Of a DNA stretch of 64,000 nucleotides, positions 51,544 through 61,430 are shown in pieces. Source of the DNA: Streptomyces sp. HPF1205 (lineage in GTDB: Bacteria; Actinomycetota; Actinomycetes; Streptomycetales; Streptomycetaceae); assembly GCF_020400825.1 (NCBI RefSeq), contig NZ_JAINVH010000003.1, positions 1-64,000 on the forward strand, read 5' to 3'. Positions within the stretch are counted from its first letter, which is position 1. Every line of letters starts with the position of its first letter. Position numbers and translations under genes: made by a program. Under the pieces are notes generated by a model, which worked only from the letters and a program-made list of their open reading frames with translations, ran no database searches and was not told where the DNA came from.

Positions 51544-52755
51544 TCAGTGGGTCACGAGCCGTCCCGCCTTCCACACCGCGGCCGTGAGGGGCACACCGGG
51601 ACGGTAGGCGAGGTGGACGTGGCTCGGGGCGTCCAGGAGCAGCAGGTCGGCGCGCGCGCCCGGGGTGATCGTACCGATGTCGGTACGGCGCAGGGCGCGC
51701 GCGCCGCCGTATGTCGCGGCGTGGACGGCCTCGTCCGGGGTCATCCCCATCTCGCGGACGGCGACGGCGATGCAGAAGGGCATCGCGGTGGTGAACGACG
51801 AGCCCGGGTTGCAGTCGGTGGACAGCGCGACGGTGGCGCCGGCGTCGAGCAGGCGGCGGGCGTCGGGATAGGCGGCGCGGGTGGAGAACTCCGCGCCCGG
51901 CAGCAGGGTGGCGACCGTGTCGGGGGCGTTCGCCAGCGCGTCCACGTCCTGATCGCTGAGGTGGGTGCAGTGGTCGGCGGAGGCCGCGCCGAGCTCGACG
52001 GCCAGTTGGACGCCGGGGCCGAAGGTGAGCTGATTGGCGTGGACACGCGGGGTCAGGCCGCGCGCGAGCCCGGCGCCGAGCACGGCACGGGCCTGGTCGC
52101 CGTCGAAGGCCCCCCGTTCGCAGAAGACGTCGATCCAGCGGGCGTACGGGGCGCAGGCGTCCAGCATCTCCCCGGTGACCAGGTCCACGTAGCCCGCCGC
52201 GTCGTCGGTGTCGGCGAACTCGGGGGCGACGACGTGGGCTCCCAGATAGGTGACCTCGTCGGTGTGCTCGGCGGCGATCCGCACGGCGCGGGCCTCGTCA
52301 TGGGTCGTCAGGCCGTAGCCGGACTTGGTCTCAAGAGTGGTGGTGCCCTGCCGGAGCGCCTCGGCGGTGAACCGGGCGACGTTCGCGGACAGTTCCGCGT
52401 CGGTGGCGGCGCGGGTGGCGGCGACCGTCGTGCGGATGCCGCCGGCGCTGTAGGCCCGGCCGGCCATGCGGGCGGCGAACTCGGCGGTGCGGTCACCGGC
52501 GAAGACCAGGTGGGAGTGGGAGTCCACGAAGCCCGGCAGCATGGCCCGGCCCGCCGCGTCGACGCGATTGTCAGTGGGGGGTGCTTTGCTGGAGACACCG
52601 ACCCAGGCGATGCGGTGGCCGTCGACGACGACAGCCGCGTCCTGGATCAGGCCGAGTCGATCGCGGGGGTCACCGGGGCCGCCGCCGGAGCCGGAGAGGG
52701 AGGGATCGTTGGTGACCAGACTGCTGATGTTGGTGATGAGCGTGCTGGCCGTCAT
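51544..52755 (-). CDS. hutI: Imidazolonepropionase
   Basis: A 403-residue amidohydrolase that opens the ring of imidazolonepropionate to N-formimino-L-glutamate, the third step of histidine breakdown. Zinc ligands H80 and H82 lie in [29 protein letters not shown] is a family marker near 153-165. Later ligands are in [20 protein letters not shown] and [15 protein letters not shown]. The ATG at 52755 follows GGAGAG. It is the last gene of the leftward hut cluster, 83 bases behind hutF. Confidence 0.96.
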   Translation of the reverse strand: MTASTLITNISSLVTNDPSLSGSGGGPGDPRDRLGLIQDAAVVVDGHRIAWVGVSSKAPPTDNRVDAAGRAMLPGFVDSHSHLVFAGDRTAEFAARMAGRAYSAGGIRTTVAATRAATDAELSANVARFTAEALRQGTTTLETKSGYGLTTHDEARAVRIAAEHTDEVTYLGAHVVAPEFADTDDAAGYVDLVTGEMLDACAPYARWIDVFCERGAFDGDQARAVLGAGLARGLTPRVHANQLTFGPGVQLAVELGAASADHCTHLSDQDVDALANAPDTVATLLPGAEFSTRAAYPDARRLLDAGATVALSTDCNPGSSFTTAMPFCIAVAVREMGMTPDEAVHAATYGGARALRRTDIGTITPGARADLLLLDAPSHVHLAYRPGVPLTAAVWKAGRLVTH

Positions 52756-52838
52756 GGCCGGGTCTCTCCTGCCTGTGGTCGCTGGGGTCGCCCGGCCGGC
52801 CGGCCGGCGGGCCGTCAGGGGGCCGCGTCCGGCCGGGA

Positions 52839-54182
52839 TCAGCCGCGGGTCGCGGCGATCGCCCTGGCCAGGGCGGCGGGCACGTCGTCGACCAGCAGGT
52901 GCTGTCCGTCCCGGACGATCTGCCGGCCGCCGACCACGGTGTGCCGGACGTCCGCCGCTGTCGCGGCGAATACGGCGGTCTCGGCGCCCAGCCGCGGCAC
53001 GGGGCCCGCGGTGCGCACCGAGTCCAGCGCGATCGTGGTGAAGTCGGCGAGCGCGCCCGTCTCCAGCCGGCCCGCGTCGGGCCAGCCGAGGCAGGCGTGG
53101 CCGTCCTCGGAAGCGGCCCGCAGCAGTTGGGACGCCGTCCAGTGGCCGCGCACGCGGCTGCGCAGCCGCTCGTCGAGTTCCAGGGCGCGCGCCTCCTCCA
53201 GCAGGTCGATCACCGCGTGGCTGTCGCTGCCCAGGCTCAACGGCGATCCGGCCCGGCGCAGTTGGGGCGCAGGACCGATGCCGTCGGCGAGGTCCCGCTC
53301 GGTGGTGGGACACACGCAGACGGTGGCTCCCGCGCCGCCGAGCAGCGCGATGTCCTCCCCGGTGAGGTGCGTGGCGTGCACGGCGGTGGTGCCGCGGCCC
53401 CAGAAGCCGGAGTCGGCGAGCAGGCGGGCGGGGGTGCGGCCGTGCACCGCGACGCAGGCCTCGTTCTCGGCGGGCTGCTCGGACAGGTGGACGTGGGTGG
53501 GCACGTCCTGGGTGCGGTGCCGGAAGGTGGCGTAGCTGTCCCGGTCGGAGAAGGCCCGCACCGAGTGCAGGGCGGCGCCGATCCTGACCGTCTCACCGCC
53601 TTTGAGCCGGGACCACCGGTCGTACCAGCGGTCGGCGGTGCCGTCGCCGAACCGCACCTGGGCGCCCTCCAGCGGCCGGTAGCCGCCGCGGATCAGGCCG
53701 CCGTGCAGGTAGGCGGTGTCGAGCAGGGTGATGCGGATGCCCGCCTCGCCCGCGGCGGCGATCAGCGCCTCGCCCATGGCGTTGGGGTTCTCGTACGGGG
53801 TGCCGTCGATCTGGTGGTGCAGGTAGTGGAACTCGCCGACGCAGGTGATGCCGGCCAGTGCCATCTCGGCGTAGACGGCTCGGGCGAGGTCGAAATACGA
53901 ATCGGGGGTGAGGTGGAAGGCGACGGAGTACATGATGTCGCGCCAGGTCCAGAAGGTGCCGGAGCCGACCTGGACGGTGCCGCGCAGCGCCCGGTGGAAG
54001 GCGTGGCTGTGGGCGTTGGCCAGGCCCGGCAGGGTGAGGCCGCGCAGCGCGGTCGCGCCCGGGGGCGGGCCGGCGGCGCCGGTGCGGACCGCGGTGATCC
54101 GGCCGTCGGCGACGGTCAGGACGACGTCCGGCTCGACGTGGGTGCCGAGCCAGGCGTGCTCCAGCCAGTAGGTCAACTGCAC
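52839..54182 (-). CDS. hutF: Formimidoylglutamate deiminase
   Basis: A 447-residue amidohydrolase that converts N-formimino-L-glutamate to N-formyl-L-glutamate and ammonia. Zinc ligands H58 and H60 are in [28 protein letters not shown] and [13 protein letters not shown] carry the others, and [16 protein letters not shown] the catalytic aspartate. Presence of HutF commits this organism to the formylglutamate route, which then needs a deformylase. GTG at 54182 overlaps the 3' end of the M20 amidohydrolase gene by 10 bases, so it is translationally coupled. Confidence 0.94.
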   Translation of the reverse strand: MQLTYWLEHAWLGTHVEPDVVLTVADGRITAVRTGAAGPPPGATALRGLTLPGLANAHSHAFHRALRGTVQVGSGTFWTWRDIMYSVAFHLTPDSYFDLARAVYAEMALAGITCVGEFHYLHHQIDGTPYENPNAMGEALIAAAGEAGIRITLLDTAYLHGGLIRGGYRPLEGAQVRFGDGTADRWYDRWSRLKGGETVRIGAALHSVRAFSDRDSYATFRHRTQDVPTHVHLSEQPAENEACVAVHGRTPARLLADSGFWGRGTTAVHATHLTGEDIALLGGAGATVCVCPTTERDLADGIGPAPQLRRAGSPLSLGSDSHAVIDLLEEARALELDERLRSRVRGHWTASQLLRAASEDGHACLGWPDAGRLETGALADFTTIALDSVRTAGPVPRLGAETAVFAATAADVRHTVVGGRQIVRDGQHLLVDDVPAALARAIAATRG

Positions 54183-55654
54183 GCGAGACCTTCCAGTACG
54201 TCGGCGAGCGCGGTCACCCCGGCGAGGCAGTCGTCCTCGGCCGCCGATTCCGCCGGGGAGTGCGAGACGCCGGTGGGATTGCGTACGAACAGCATGGCGG
54301 TCGGCACGGCCGCGGACAGGATTCCGGCGTCGTGTCCCGCTCCCGTGGGCAGGACCGGCACCGGGCGGTCCGCGCCGGCCAGGGCGGCGATCCGGTCGCG
54401 CAGGTCGTGCGCGAACTCGACCACCGGGGTGAAGGACTCCCTGGTGACGGTGACGTCGACGCCGTCGCGGGCGCCGCGTTCCCGGGCGGCCTGTTTGATG
54501 GCGGCGACGACTTCGGTGAGGACGGCCTCGTCGGCGGCGCGCGAGTCGAGCCAGCCGCGGACCACGGAGGCGATGGCGTTGACGCCGTTGGGTTCGACGC
54601 GGACCTTGCCGAAGGTGGCCAGCGCACCGGCCAGCCGGGCCTTCTTGCGCGCGGCGAGCACGGTGGTGGCGTAGGTGAGCATGGGGTCGCGGCGGTCCTC
54701 CAGGCGGGTGGTGCCCGCGTGGTTGGCCTCGCCCCGGAAGTCGAAGCGCCAGCGGCCGTGCGGCCAGATGGCGGAGGCCACCCCGACCGGGCGGCCGGCC
54801 AGGTCGAGGGCGCGGCCCTGTTCCACGTGCAGTTCGACGAAGGCGCCGATCCGGGCGAGGCGTTCGGGGTCGGCACCGATGGCCTCGGGGTCGTGGCCGG
54901 CGTGCTCCATGGCCCGGGCGAGGGTCACGCCGTCGGCGTCGCGAAGGGCGCGGGCGCGGTCGGGGTCGAGTTGGCCCGCCGTCAGCCGGGAGCCGGCGCA
55001 GGCGAGTCCGAACCTGGCGCCCTCCTCGTCGCCGAAGTTCACCACGGCCAGCGGCTTGCGCGGGGCGGCACCCCGGGCCCGCAGTTCGTCGAGCGCGGCG
55101 AAGGAGGAGACGACGCCGAGCGGACCGTCGAAGGCGCCGCCGTCGGGCACCGAGTCCAGATGCGACCCGGTGACCACGGCGTCCCGCCCCGAGGGATCGC
55201 CGAGCCAGGCCCACTGGTTGCCGTTGCGGTCCACCTCGTAGGCCAGCCCGCGGGCCCCGGCCTCGGCCCGGAACCATTCGCGGCACTCGGCGTCGGCCCC
55301 GGTCCAGGCGTAACGGCGGTAGCCACCGGTCGCGGAGTGCCGGCCGAGCGGGAGGAAATCGCGCCACATGCGCTGGAAAGCGGCGTGGCCGCCCTCGGCG
55401 CGCGCGGGACCGGAAGCCGATTCGGACGCCGCCGATACGGACGCCGCCGATACGGACGCCCCCGCCGGACCGGGCTCTCCCGGGCCGGACGCCCCCACGC
55501 GCGATCCGAGGCCCGACTCCCCCGCCGGGCCGGACTCCCCCACTCCGGACGCCGCCCGGCCGGGTTCTCCTGCCGCGTCCGACGCTCCCGCCGCCCGGCC
55601 GGACTCGGGGGCCCCGGAAAGGGGCTGGCCGGACGCGGCCGGGTGGGCGGTCAC
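54173..55654 (-). CDS. M20-family amidohydrolase (allantoate amidohydrolase-like)
   Basis: A 493-residue zinc amidohydrolase of the allantoate/N-carbamoyl-amino-acid hydrolase group. Metal and substrate residues are visible in [22 protein letters not shown] (about 158-180), [19 protein letters not shown] (about 205-223), [15 protein letters not shown], and [19 protein letters not shown] with [11 protein letters not shown]. The first 85 residues are low-complexity Ala/Gly/Ser/Pro/Glu with a repeated VSAAS. It sits between hutU and hutF, where a formylglutamate deformylase is needed, so that may be its reaction (inference). GTG at 55654 overlaps the hutU stop (GTGA). Confidence 0.88.
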   Translation of the reverse strand: MTAHPAASGQPLSGAPESGRAAGASDAAGEPGRAASGVGESGPAGESGLGSRVGASGPGEPGPAGASVSAASVSAASESASGPARAEGGHAAFQRMWRDFLPLGRHSATGGYRRYAWTGADAECREWFRAEAGARGLAYEVDRNGNQWAWLGDPSGRDAVVTGSHLDSVPDGGAFDGPLGVVSSFAALDELRARGAAPRKPLAVVNFGDEEGARFGLACAGSRLTAGQLDPDRARALRDADGVTLARAMEHAGHDPEAIGADPERLARIGAFVELHVEQGRALDLAGRPVGVASAIWPHGRWRFDFRGEANHAGTTRLEDRRDPMLTYATTVLAARKKARLAGALATFGKVRVEPNGVNAIASVVRGWLDSRAADEAVLTEVVAAIKQAARERGARDGVDVTVTRESFTPVVEFAHDLRDRIAALAGADRPVPVLPTGAGHDAGILSAAVPTAMLFVRNPTGVSHSPAESAAEDDCLAGVTALADVLEGLACS

Positions 55655-57414
55655 CGGGAGCCCTCGGCAGCCGGACCGCCGGCGGCACTGCCCCTGTCGG
55701 AGTGCGCGGTGGAATCGCCGCCGGCAGTCCCGGCTGAGTCGCCACCGGAATTCCCGGCGGAGCCCTCCCGCATCGGAACCCGGACCCCGCGGTCGGCGGC
55801 GACCTCCTCCGCGCGGTCGTAGCCGGCGTCGACGTGGCGGATGACGCCCATGCCCGGGTCGTTGGTGAGGACCCGCCGGATCTTCTCGGCGGCGAGCGGG
55901 GTGCCGTCGGCCACCGTGACCTGGCCGGCGTGGATGGAACGGCCGATTCCGACGCCGCCGCCGTGGTGGATGGACACCCAGGACGCGCCGGAGGCGACGT
56001 TGACCATGGCGTTGAGCAGCGGCCAGTCGGCGATCGCGTCGGAGCCGTCGAGCATCCCCTCCGTCTCGCGGTACGGGGAGGCGACCGAGCCGCAGTCCAG
56101 GTGGTCGCGGCCGATCACGACGGGCGCCTTGAGGGTGCCGTCGGCGACCATCTCGTTGAAGCGCTCGCCCGCGCGGTCGCGTTCGCCGTAGCCGAGCCAG
56201 CAGATGCGGGCCGGCAGCCCCTGGAAGTGGACCCGCTCACCGGCCAGCCGGATCCAGCGGGCCAGCGACTCGTTCTCCGGGAAGAGGTCGAGGATCGCGC
56301 GGTCGGTCGCGGCGATGTCGGCGGGGTCGCCGGACAGGGCGGCCCAGCGGAAGGGGCCCTTGCCCTCGCAGAACAGCGGGCGGATGTAGGCGGGGACGAA
56401 GCCGGGGAAGGCGAACGCCCGCTCGTAGCCGGCCAGCCGGGCCTCGCCGCGGATGGAGTTGCCGTAGTCGAAGACCTCGGCGCCGGCGTCCTGGAAGCCG
56501 ACCATCGCCTCGACGTGCCGGGCCATGGACTGCCGGGCGCGCTCGGTGAACTCGGCGGGCTTGTCCGCCGCGTACGCGGCCATGTCGGCGAAGTCGACGC
56601 CGAGCGGCAGGTAGGCCAGCGGGTCGTGGGCCGAGGTCTGGTCGGTGACGATGTCGATGGGCGCGTCCATGGCCAGCAGCCGCGGGACGAGGTCGGCCGC
56701 GTTGCCCAGGACGCCGATCGACAGCGGGCGGCGGGCGTCGCGGGCCTCGGTCGCCAGTCGCAGGGCGTGGTCGAGGGAATCGGCCCGCACGTCGAGGTAG
56801 CGGTGCTCGATGCGCCGTTCGATGGCCCGCGGGTCGCAGTCGACGCACAGGGCCACGCCGCCGTTCATGGTGACGGCGAGGGGCTGGGCGCCGCCCATGC
56901 CGCCGAGTCCCGCGGTGAGGGTGATCGTTCCGGCCAGCGAGCCGCCGAACCTCTTGGCGGCGACCGCGGCGAAGGTCTCGTACGTGCCCTGAAGGATGCC
57001 CTGGGTGCCGATGTAGATCCACGACCCGGCGGTCATCTGCCCGTACATGGTCAGGCCGAGCGCCTCAAGGCGGCGGAACTCCTCCCAGGTGGCCCAGTCG
57101 CCGACCAGGTTGGAGTTGGCGATGAGCACGCGGGGCGCCCACTCGTGGGTGCGCATCACGCCGACCGGGCGGCCGGACTGGACCAGCATCGTCTCGTCCT
57201 GCCGCAGTCCGCGCAGGGTGCGCACCATGGCGTCGAAGGACGTCCAGTCGCGGGCGGCCTTGCCGGTGCCGCCGTACACCACGAGCTTGTCGGGGTGCTC
57301 GGCCACCTCCGGGTCGAGGTTGTTCTGCAGCATGCGCAGCGCGGCTTCCTGCTGCCACCCCTGAGCGCTCAGTTCCGTACCGCGCGGCGCGCGTACGGGC
57401 CTGGGTCCCGTCAT
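55651..57414 (-). CDS. hutU: Urocanate hydratase
   Basis: A 587-residue NAD-dependent enzyme converting urocanate to imidazolonepropionate. Signatures: [11 protein letters not shown] (about 47-57), the glycine-rich [18 protein letters not shown] (169-186) binding [13 protein letters not shown], and C405 in [15 protein letters not shown]. Conserved [20 protein letters not shown] and [19 protein letters not shown] follow. The C-terminal 35 residues are a Gly/Ser/Asp-rich extension beyond the usual length of about 555. The ATG at 57414 follows GAGGAGG. It is first in the leftward hut operon. The hutH gene is not present in this window. Confidence 0.96.
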   Translation of the reverse strand: MTGPRPVRAPRGTELSAQGWQQEAALRMLQNNLDPEVAEHPDKLVVYGGTGKAARDWTSFDAMVRTLRGLRQDETMLVQSGRPVGVMRTHEWAPRVLIANSNLVGDWATWEEFRRLEALGLTMYGQMTAGSWIYIGTQGILQGTYETFAAVAAKRFGGSLAGTITLTAGLGGMGGAQPLAVTMNGGVALCVDCDPRAIERRIEHRYLDVRADSLDHALRLATEARDARRPLSIGVLGNAADLVPRLLAMDAPIDIVTDQTSAHDPLAYLPLGVDFADMAAYAADKPAEFTERARQSMARHVEAMVGFQDAGAEVFDYGNSIRGEARLAGYERAFAFPGFVPAYIRPLFCEGKGPFRWAALSGDPADIAATDRAILDLFPENESLARWIRLAGERVHFQGLPARICWLGYGERDRAGERFNEMVADGTLKAPVVIGRDHLDCGSVASPYRETEGMLDGSDAIADWPLLNAMVNVASGASWVSIHHGGGVGIGRSIHAGQVTVADGTPLAAEKIRRVLTNDPGMGVIRHVDAGYDRAEEVAADRGVRVPMREGSAGNSGGDSAGTAGGDSTAHSDRGSAAGGPAAEGSR

Positions 57415-57454
57415 CGGTCGGGCCTCCTCGTCGACTGCGGGTGTAGTGCGTTTC

Positions 57455-57477
57455 ATTCATACCCTGTCTATCTGAAT
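57455..57477. promoter_or_regulatory. AT-rich inverted repeat in the hutU promoter region
   Basis: ATTCA (57455-57459) and TGAAT (57473-57477) form an inverted repeat with a 13-base gap in a markedly AT-richer part of the region between hutU and the divergent decarboxylase gene. On the minus strand TTGACT near 57485 may be the -35 box of hutU. A regulator site is plausible but not identified. Confidence 0.35.
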
Positions 57478-57576
57478 AAACCTAGTCAACAAGTGGACGC
57501 GGGGGCGCGCTGCGGCCGCCGGGTTGTCCTTTGTGCGAGTGGCAGGCCCCGGCGGCCCGGTGATGGGATGGCCGTC

Positions 57577-58986
57577 ATGACGCATGAGCTGGGGATACGG
57601 CGGAGCCACGCGCTGCGTGCGGCGGTCGGGCAGGAGCTGGTCTCACCGGGCCGACCGGTCGTCGGGCTGCTGGACATCGAGGGCGTCACCCGGTCCGTGG
57701 CCGCCCTGAAGGCCGCTTTCGCCACGCCGGGCGTCGCCGTGACCCACACCTTCGCGGTGAAGGCCGCCTCGCTCGTCCCCGTGCTGGCGCTGCTCGGCGA
57801 GTACGGTCTGGGCGCGGAGGTGGCCAGCCCCGGTGAGCTGGCCCTGGCGCTGGCGGCCGGCATCCCCGCCGACCGCATCGTGCTGGACTCGCCGGCCAAG
57901 ACCACCGCCGAGCTGCGCGAGGCGCTGGCCCTCGGCATCGCCGTCAACGCCGACAACCCGCAGGAGCTGGCCCGTATCGACGCCTTGCGCGCCGAGCGCC
58001 CCTCGTCCGCCGCGCCCGTGGGCCTGCGGGTCAACCCGCAGGTCGGCGCGGGCAGTATCGGCGCCATGAGCACGGCCACGGCGACGTCCAAGTTCGGCGT
58101 GGCGCTGCGCGACCCGGGCGCCGAGGAGTGGGTGCTGCGCGCCTACCGGGAGCGGCCGTGGATGGACCGCCTGCACACCCACACGGGCTCCCAGGGCGTG
58201 CCGACGAAGCTGATGGCGGCCGGCGTCCGGGCCGCGTACGAGCTGGCCGAGCGGGTGAACGCCGCCGCCGGCCGCCGCCAGATCACCGTGCTCGACATAG
58301 GCGGCGGCCTGCCGGTCAACTTCGACTCCGACGAGACCAGCCCCTCCTTCGCCGAGTACGCGGACCTGCTGCGCGCCGAGGTCCCAGGGCTGTTCGACGG
58401 CCGCTACGGGCTGGTCACCGAGTTCGGCCGCTCCCTGCTGGCCAAGAACGGCACCGTGCTCGCCCGCGTGGAGTACGCCAAGTCGGCGGGCGGCCGGCCC
58501 ATCGCGGTCACCCACGCCGGCGCCCAGGTGGCCACCCGTACCGTGTTCGTGCCCGACGCCTGGCCGCTGCGGGTCCTCGCACTGGACGCCGAGGGCCGCG
58601 AGAAGGACGGCGAGCCCGTCGTCCAGGACGTGGCGGGGCCCTGCTGCTTCGCCGGCGACCTGGTCGCGCGGGCCCGCCCGCTGCCCCTGCTCGCCCCCGG
58701 CGACCACGTCGCCCTCCTCGACACCGGCGCGTACTACTTCTCCACGCACTTCGCCTACAACTCGCTGCCCCGCCCGGCCGTCCACGGCTACACCGTCGGC
58801 CCGGGCGGCGAGGTCGCCTTCTCCCCGGTCCGCGCCGCCCAGACCCAGGCCGAACTGCTCGCCGAGAGCGGCGCCGGCCTGCCCCCGCTGACGGCGCCGC
58901 CACTACCCGCGCCGCCGCAGGGCCAGGGCCGCGGGCAGGAGGCCGACCGGCATTCCGGCCAGGAGTTCGACCACGATCGCCGCTGA
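57577..58986 (+). CDS. Fold III PLP-dependent decarboxylase (DAP/ornithine decarboxylase type)
   Basis: A 469-residue enzyme of the alanine-racemase-like barrel plus beta-domain group. The PLP lysine is K62 in THTFAVKAASLVPVL. VLDIGGGLPVNFD (about 238-250) binds the phosphate. The C-terminal active-site element is GPCCFAGD with C356/C357 (family pattern GPxCxxGD), followed by GDHVALLDTGAYYFS. The substrate cannot be read; it is too diverged from LysA to call diaminopimelate decarboxylase. ATG at 57577 is chosen, with in-frame ATG at 57568 as alternative. The C-terminal tail is Pro/Gln/Gly-rich. It is divergent from hutU, so a link to amino-acid breakdown is possible. Confidence 0.85.
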   Translation: MTHELGIRRSHALRAAVGQELVSPGRPVVGLLDIEGVTRSVAALKAAFATPGVAVTHTFAVKAASLVPVLALLGEYGLGAEVASPGELALALAAGIPADRIVLDSPAKTTAELREALALGIAVNADNPQELARIDALRAERPSSAAPVGLRVNPQVGAGSIGAMSTATATSKFGVALRDPGAEEWVLRAYRERPWMDRLHTHTGSQGVPTKLMAAGVRAAYELAERVNAAAGRRQITVLDIGGGLPVNFDSDETSPSFAEYADLLRAEVPGLFDGRYGLVTEFGRSLLAKNGTVLARVEYAKSAGGRPIAVTHAGAQVATRTVFVPDAWPLRVLALDAEGREKDGEPVVQDVAGPCCFAGDLVARARPLPLLAPGDHVALLDTGAYYFSTHFAYNSLPRPAVHGYTVGPGGEVAFSPVRAAQTQAELLAESGAGLPPLTAPPLPAPPQGQGRGQEADRHSGQEFDHDRR

Positions 58987-58995
58987 GGCGGCGGG

Positions 58996-59100
58996 CGCCG
59001 CCAAGGACGCGGGCCGTCGTAAAGGCAGCGGGCCGCCGTAAAGGCGTCGACAGCCGCTGTCCGCCGCCAAGGAGGCGATCCGCCGCTAAGGACGCGGGCC
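58996..59100. repeat. Degenerate repeats behind the decarboxylase gene
   Basis: About five variants of GCCGCCAAGGACGCGGGCC (for example with TAAAGGCAGCGGGCC or CTAAGGACGCGGGCC) fill the gap between the convergent decarboxylase and flavoprotein genes and run into the 3' end of the latter. Confidence 0.6.
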
Positions 59101-60306
59101 GTTCGCCGGGTTGCCGGCTGTGGCGTCGGCAGGCGCATCGGCGGCGGGTGCCAGGGGCCGGCGCCGGGCGAGGAAGGGGCCGCTGTGCCGGAGCAACAGC
59201 CGGGCGCCGCCCAGGGTTGCGTTCTGAAAGACGACGGCCTTGCGTCCGGTCAGGACGCGGCCCGTGGGCCTCTCGTCGGCGTCGAGGAATTGGACGAAGC
59301 CGCGCCTGCGCCCGACGCTGACGCACTCGTGGACGCGGCGGGGCCGGAAGGGCCTGGGCTCCCGTCCGGCCAGGCGGGCGGCGATGATGTCCGCGACCTG
59401 CGGACCGGCGGAGCCGCCGGCCGGGCGGCCCGTCGGGAGTTCGGGGCCCCGCCGGCCGGGGACGGCGGCGGCGTCGCCTATGACGTAGACGCCCGGATGC
59501 GACACCGACTGGAGTGTGGCGTCCACCAGCGCCCGGCCCCGGTCGTCAACCGCGAGGCCGCTTGCGCGCGCAAGCGCGGGGACGCGGTACCCGCCGGCCC
59601 ACAGGCACAGGTCGAACGGCACGCGCTCGCCCGTGTCCAGCACCAGCCCGCCGGCCTCGACCCGCCGCACCAGGGCGCCGGTCCGGACGGCGACGCCAAG
59701 GTCGCCTAAGGCGCGCTGCACGTACGACCGCGCCTTCGGCGACATCCGCCCGTCCAGCCGCGAGCCGCCGACGAGGGCGACGCCGAGGGCGGGGAAGCGT
59801 TCCGCCACCTCGCCCGCGATCTCGATCCCGGTCGGCCCGGCGCCGCAGACGACGACCCGCCCGCCCCCACCGGCGACGGTCATCTCGCGCAGCACCGCGC
59901 CCACCCGCGCGGCCTCGCCGGGGTCGGTCAGGCTCCACGCGCACTCGGCCGCGCCCGGCACGCCCTCGTCGTCGACGGTGCTCCCCTGCGCGTGGACGAG
60001 GGTGTCGTACGACAGCGAGCGCGCCTGGCCGCCACGCGCGACCACGACCTTCCGCACCGCCGGGTCGAGTCCGGTGACCGAGCCGATCACCAGCCGGACC
60101 CCGCTTCCCCCGAGGTACTCCTCCACCGGCGTGACCGGTATTCGCTGCCCGGTCGCGATCCGGGGCAGCCGCGGACGCTCCACGAAGTCCGGGGAGGCCA
60201 GCACCAGCGTGACCGTGACCTCCTCCCGCCGCACCTGACGGGCGAGCCGCTTGGCCGCGGGCAGTCCCGCGCCACCACCGCCCAGCACCACCACATGGTG
60301 TGTCAT
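59086..60306 (-). CDS. FAD-dependent NAD(P)H dehydrogenase-like oxidoreductase
   Basis: A 406-residue pyridine-nucleotide-disulfide-type flavoprotein resembling type II NADH dehydrogenases. The FAD-binding start is VVVLGGGGAGLPAAKRLA (5-22), the NAD-binding motif VVVCGAGPTGIEIAGEVAERF (about 149-169), and the second FAD motif GVYVIGDAAAVPGRR (about 272-286). No redox-active disulfide is visible. The C-terminus has Arg-rich patches and could sit at the membrane, with menaquinone as possible acceptor. The ATG at 60306 follows a GGAG a little far upstream. Confidence 0.87.
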   Translation of the reverse strand: MTHHVVVLGGGGAGLPAAKRLARQVRREEVTVTLVLASPDFVERPRLPRIATGQRIPVTPVEEYLGGSGVRLVIGSVTGLDPAVRKVVVARGGQARSLSYDTLVHAQGSTVDDEGVPGAAECAWSLTDPGEAARVGAVLREMTVAGGGGRVVVCGAGPTGIEIAGEVAERFPALGVALVGGSRLDGRMSPKARSYVQRALGDLGVAVRTGALVRRVEAGGLVLDTGERVPFDLCLWAGGYRVPALARASGLAVDDRGRALVDATLQSVSHPGVYVIGDAAAVPGRRGPELPTGRPAGGSAGPQVADIIAARLAGREPRPFRPRRVHECVSVGRRRGFVQFLDADERPTGRVLTGRKAVVFQNATLGGARLLLRHSGPFLARRRPLAPAADAPADATAGNPANGPRP

Positions 60307-60682
60307 GACCGACTCCGATTCCCCGTGACGATGTCCGGTGACGATTTCACGGGACGATGTCCCGTGGTCCGATGCCTCTGCTCTCTCGAACGCCCCCTCG
60401 GGGAGGTCCGGAGGGCGGACGCATGGCAGGAATCCTCGGGGACGGCGCGTCCCGGCCGACACCCGGGTGACCATCGCCGACGTACCCCTGGTTGCCGATT
60501 CGCCCGAGTACGCCCGGTACGGGGGTCGCCGGCGCCTCGCGAAGCACGGCGCCGGACGCCGCGAGTGCTCCGGATGCCCATTCCGTCCGGAGTTCTTAAC
60601 GAAAATCTGAGAAAGCCGCAGTAGCCTCCCTCCCGACTTCGGCGGTGTCGCACACGGCGACGACAGGAGGAGGGAGCGGGAC
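60307..60682. other. Divergent intergenic region with possible small TTA-containing ORF
   Basis: These 376 bases separate the flavoprotein and the small membrane protein genes. A 47-codon frame from the GTG at 60467 to 60610 has moderately streptomycete-like codons, a CSGC motif near the end and a TTA leucine codon at 60596, which would make it bldA-dependent. It lacks a ribosome binding site, so I do not call it a gene. The last 70 bases (TTAACGAAAATCTG) are AT-richer and probably hold the promoter of the membrane protein gene. Confidence 0.35.
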
Positions 60683-61228
60683 GTGGCGCGCGAGGCCTAC
60701 ACACTGGCACGGGTGGCGGTGACGGTACGGACGGCGGCCTGCTGGCTGTGGTGGCTGGGAGTCGTCGCCGCGGCCGGCGGGACCGCCGTCACCTTCAGCC
60801 CGCTCGGGCGCAGGATCGGCGCCATGGCGGGTGCGGCGCTGTTCGTGGTCGCGGCGGTCGCGGCGTTCCTGGCCGGTCGGCGCAAGTACGACCAGCGTGC
60901 CCAGGCCGCCTCCCGGGCCGCGAAGACCGTGTTCCTGCAGGACCGGAAGGTCACCGCCCGGGCCTGGGTACGCGCCCGGCGGTGGTGGCTGGTACTGGCC
61001 TTCGTGCTGGCCGCCGGGTCCTCGGCGGGCCTGCCCTGCGCCGGCGGCATGCTCCTGGCGGGCGCCGGAGCGGGGCTGTGGGCGAAGTCGCGCCGCCTGG
61101 CCCGCATCGAGCGCGCCCACGAGGCCCTGCTGTGGGTCCGCCCGGACAGCGACAGGTCCACCTACCAGCTCACCGGCATCGCGGCGGGCGACGCGGCACC
61201 TGGCGGCGGCCCGCGCAGGCGCTGGTAA
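60683..61228 (+). CDS. Small membrane protein of unknown function (181 aa)
   Basis: I do not recognise this protein. It has 181 residues and four hydrophobic segments in two pairs: about 19-36 (ACWLWWLGVVAAAGGTAV), 46-64 (GAMAGAALFVVAAVAAFLA), 101-118 (WLVLAFVLAAGSSAGLP) and 120-134. A basic cytoplasmic loop (GRRKYDQRAQAASRAAK) lies between the pairs and the tail is hydrophilic. The GTG start at 60683 has a strong GGAGGAGGGA site. It is convergent with the RpiR regulator gene. A short GGCAGAC tandem repeat lies shortly after its stop codon. Confidence 0.75.
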   Translation: MAREAYTLARVAVTVRTAACWLWWLGVVAAAGGTAVTFSPLGRRIGAMAGAALFVVAAVAAFLAGRRKYDQRAQAASRAAKTVFLQDRKVTARAWVRARRWWLVLAFVLAAGSSAGLPCAGGMLLAGAGAGLWAKSRRLARIERAHEALLWVRPDSDRSTYQLTGIAAGDAAPGGGPRRRW

Positions 61229-61265
61229 CCGACGCCAAGTGCCGCGAGCGCGGGCGAGCTCCCGG

Positions 61266-61300
61266 GCGGGCGGACGGCAGACGGCAGACGGCAGACGGCG
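61266..61300. repeat. Short 7-bp tandem repeat
   Basis: Three to four copies of GGCAGAC (with GGCGGAC at the border) lie between two convergent genes. They are non-coding and similar in type to the arrays at 9421 and 15051. Confidence 0.6.
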
Positions 61301-61430
61301 GCACACGGTCCGGCAACGGCACAAGGCGTCCGGCCGCGCACGGACCGGCAACCGCACCAGGCGCGCCCAGCACCCAGCGCCCCGCGCCACCCGACTGCCC
61401 GCCTGCCCGCCGGGCCCGCCCGCCCGCGCG

